NCBI GenBank assembly: GCA_003170875.1
Contig: PMYJ01000171.1
Span: 1-23,459 of the forward strand
Origin: Candidatus Dormiibacterota bacterium
GTDB taxonomy: Bacteria; Chloroflexota; Dormibacteria; Aeolococcales; Aeolococcaceae
Reading direction: 5' to 3'
DNA length: 23,459 nt
The notes under the pieces were generated by a model. The model was not told where the DNA came from, did not search any database, and was given only the letters and a program-made list of their open reading frames with translations. Position 1 is the stretch's first letter. Each line of letters begins with the position of its first letter. Positions 21,475-23,459 of the stretch are shown here, piece after piece. A program made the position numbers and the translations under genes.

Positions 21475-23459
21475 CAGCCCCCGGCCAGGTAGAGCTTGGC
21501 GTCGGCGACCGCGAAGATCTTCATCCCCGCCTCGTCGAAGCGGATCACCACCTCCTCGCCGGCGCGGGTCATGGTGCTCTTGAGGATGGTGCCGCTCCCG
21601 TACTTGGGATGCTCGATGCGCATCCCCGCCGAGTAGCGCTGGGGTGCGATCTCGACCGGGTTGGCTCGCACCGCCTGGGCGTGGACGGCCTCGCGAACGG
21701 CACCGGGCTGGCGCGGCGCGGTCACCGGCGGCCCTCCCGGCCGGCGCACCACGGTGAGCATCTCGGGGGGAATGTCGGCCAGGAAGCGCGACGCCTGGGC
21801 GCTCTGGGCGCTCCCGTAGAGGTGGCGCCGGAAGGCATGCAGCAGGTAGAGCCGCTGCTGGGCGCGGGTGACCCCGACGTAGGTGAGGCGGCGCTCCTCG
21901 GCGATGCCCTCGTCGCCCTCCTCGAGCGCACGCACGTGGGGTAGCAGCCCCTCCTCCATCCCGGCCAGGAAGACGACCGGAAACTCCAGGCCCTTGACCT
22001 GGTGGAGGGTGATCAGGGTGACGCCGCTCTTGGTGTCGTCGAGGCTGTCCACGTCGGAGACCAGGGCGACGTTCTCCAAGAACTGATGGAGGCCGTCAGG
22101 CGGCGGCACGTCCTCGTACTCCTCCGAGTAGCCGACCAGCTCGGTCACATTGGCCCAGCGCTCCTCGCCCTCGGGGGTGCCGTCCCGGAGCATCGACTGG
22201 TAGCCGGTCACCTCGACGATCCGCTCCAGGAGACGGGGGACGGGGAGGCGGAGGCTCAGCCCACCGAGGCCGGCGATGAGCTCGGCGAAGCCGGAGAGCG
22301 CCTGGAGCGCGGCCGGGCCCAGCTCGGCCTCCTCCCCGACGTGCTCGACCGCCTCGAAGGGCGAGATCTTGCGCTTGCGCGCGATGCGCTCCAGCTCGGC
22401 GACGCTGCGATCCCCGATCTTGCGCCGGGGGACGTTGACGATCCGTCCGAAGGCGACCGGATCGCGGGGGTTGGCGACCAAGCGGAGGTAGGCGAGGACG
22501 TCCTTCACCTCCTTGCGCTCGTAGAAACGTAGACCGCCGACCAGGCGGTAGGGGATGCCGCGACGGAGGAGCACGTCCTCGAAGGCGCGCGACTGCGCAT
22601 TGGTCCGGTAGAGGACGGCGAAGTCGGTGAGCGAGTACGACTCCGTGCCGATCAGCCTTTCGATCTCGCCGCAGACCGCGAGCGCCTCCTCCTGCTCATC
22701 GTAGACGGGGATGAGCCGGACCGGCTCGCCGCCGCCGCGCTCGGTCCACAGCCGCTTGGCGGCGCGATCCTGATTCACCCGGATCACGGCGTGGGCGGTG
22801 TCGAGGATCGCCTGGCTGGAGCGGTAGTTCTGCTCCAGGGTCACCACATGCGCGTCGGGGAAGTCCTTCTGGAACTCCAGGATGTTGCGGATGTCCGCGC
22901 CACGGAAGCGGTAGACCGCCTGATCGTCATCGCCCACAACCGTCAGGTTGCGACGTGTTGCGGCCAGAAGTGACACCATCAGGTACTGGGCGTGGTTGGT
23001 GTCCTGGTACTCGTCGACGAAGAGGTGGCTCCAGCGCTGGCGGTAGTGCTCCAGCACCGGGGGGATGTCGCGGAGCAGGAAGACGGTGCGCATCAGCAGG
23101 TCGTCGAAGTCGAGCGCCCCGGCGGCGGCCAGCTCGGCCTCGTAGGCGCGGTAGATGCGGGCCGCCTCGACCTCAAGGTAGCCGCTCGCCCGGGCGGCGA
23201 AGGCCGCCGCGTCGAGCAGCTCGTTCTTGGCCGCGCTCACCACGTGCACCACCTTGGTGGGCGCGAGGCGCTTGACGTCCACCCCGGCCGTCTGCATCGC
23301 CCGGCGCATCGCCGCCAACCGGTCGGCCTCGTCGTAGATGACGAAGTTGGCGGGGATGCCGATGGCGTCGCCGTCACGGCGGAGGATGCGCGCCCCGACG
23401 GAGTGGAAGGTGCCCACCCACATCCCGCTGATGTCGGAGCCGAGCAGCTTCTCCACCCG
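21474..23459 (-). CDS. pcrA: UvrD/PcrA-type DNA helicase, N terminus cut by window edge
   Basis: The visible 661 residues are a superfamily 1A helicase that unwinds DNA 3' to 5' in repair and in clearing replication blocks. Seen in order are TFHSVGARILRRD, LDFDDLLMRT, Walker B FVDEYQDTNHAQY, motif III VVGDDDQAVYRFRGADIRNI, LEQNYRSSQAILD (motif IV), LYRTNAQSRAFED, motif V VTLITLHQVKGLEFPVVFLAGMEEGLLPH and motif VI EERRLTYVGVTRAQQRLYL. The C terminus has the PcrA Tudor-like module (GMRIEHPKYGSGTI, FAVADAKLYLAGG), which separates PcrA/UvrD from other relatives. The Walker A segment and roughly the first 80-110 residues lie outside the window, so the true start is not seen. Its stop codon overlaps the right copy of the 18-bp repeat by one base. 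Confidence 0.95.
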   Translation of the reverse strand, partial: RVEKLLGSDISGMWVGTFHSVGARILRRDGDAIGIPANFVIYDEADRLAAMRRAMQTAGVDVKRLAPTKVVHVVSAAKNELLDAAAFAARASGYLEVEAARIYRAYEAELAAAGALDFDDLLMRTVFLLRDIPPVLEHYRQRWSHLFVDEYQDTNHAQYLMVSLLAATRRNLTVVGDDDQAVYRFRGADIRNILEFQKDFPDAHVVTLEQNYRSSQAILDTAHAVIRVNQDRAAKRLWTERGGGEPVRLIPVYDEQEEALAVCGEIERLIGTESYSLTDFAVLYRTNAQSRAFEDVLLRRGIPYRLVGGLRFYERKEVKDVLAYLRLVANPRDPVAFGRIVNVPRRKIGDRSVAELERIARKRKISPFEAVEHVGEEAELGPAALQALSGFAELIAGLGGLSLRLPVPRLLERIVEVTGYQSMLRDGTPEGEERWANVTELVGYSEEYEDVPPPDGLHQFLENVALVSDVDSLDDTKSGVTLITLHQVKGLEFPVVFLAGMEEGLLPHVRALEEGDEGIAEERRLTYVGVTRAQQRLYLLHAFRRHLYGSAQSAQASRFLADIPPEMLTVVRRPGGPPVTAPRQPGAVREAVHAQAVRANPVEIAPQRYSAGMRIEHPKYGSGTILKSTMTRAGEEVVIRFDEAGMKIFAVADAKLYLAGG

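Noticed and set aside
1..23459. Search for tRNA, rRNA, CRISPR arrays, insertion sequences, phage genes and toxin-antitoxin pairs
   Set aside because: No cloverleaf, repeat-spacer array, transposase/integrase motif or TA-like pair was recognised on reading both strands.

Overview
This is a high-GC chromosomal window whose housekeeping genes (rapZ next to uvrC, ligA, pcrA) and small stress proteins (CsbD-like, DUF6131-like) suggest an actinobacterium or a related Terrabacteria lineage such as Chloroflexota or Ca. Dormibacterota. The sequence alone does not settle which. No tRNA, rRNA, CRISPR array, transposase, integrase or phage gene was seen.

Layout: (1) 1-6.4 kb holds rapZ (cut by the left window edge), a four-helix membrane protein with a proline-rich tail that converges on and overlaps uvrC, uvrC itself, and two tandem lipoproteins with seven-bladed YVTN-type propellers that end at a strong hairpin. 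(2) 6.4-9 kb, minus strand, holds a two-gene pair for a DUF6131-like small membrane protein and a CsbD-like protein, preceded by a possible 8-codon leader ORF, and then ligA. (3) 9-11.9 kb holds a MarR repressor divergent from an alpha/beta hydrolase around a perfect inverted repeat, a frameshifted NAD(P)-binding oxidoreductase, and an O-methyltransferase. (4) 11.9-21.5 kb is a complete oligosaccharide uptake and breakdown locus: solute-binding lipoprotein, two permeases and a GH3 glycosidase on the minus strand, then a LacI repressor, the ABC ATPase and a CE7 acetylxylan esterase on the plus strand. (5) From 21.5 kb to the right edge is pcrA (N terminus cut off).

How the genes work together: the order SBP-permease-permease-GH3 with a divergent LacI gene resembles the bxlEFGA/bxlR xylobiose operon of Streptomyces. 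The esterase fits acetylated xylo-oligosaccharides. The lipoprotein would capture the oligosaccharide, two permeases plus the MsmK/MsiK-type ATPase would import it, and cytoplasmic esterase and glycosidase, both without signal peptides, would deacetylate and hydrolyse it. Matching GAA-N3-TTC sites, paired exactly 20 bp centre to centre, lie in front of both the SBP and the ATPase genes, so one LacI repressor probably controls both arms.

Most notable: the sugar locus is bracketed by an exact 18-bp direct repeat (11828-11845 and 21457-21474). Removing the DNA between the copies would leave the methyltransferase and pcrA stop codons abutting tail to tail. The whole 9-21.5 kb block also separates pcrA from ligA, which are often neighbours. 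Together these suggest the catabolic locus is an insertion. Several genes have a TANNNT box 6-10 nt before the start codon and no Shine-Dalgarno, suggesting leaderless mRNAs.
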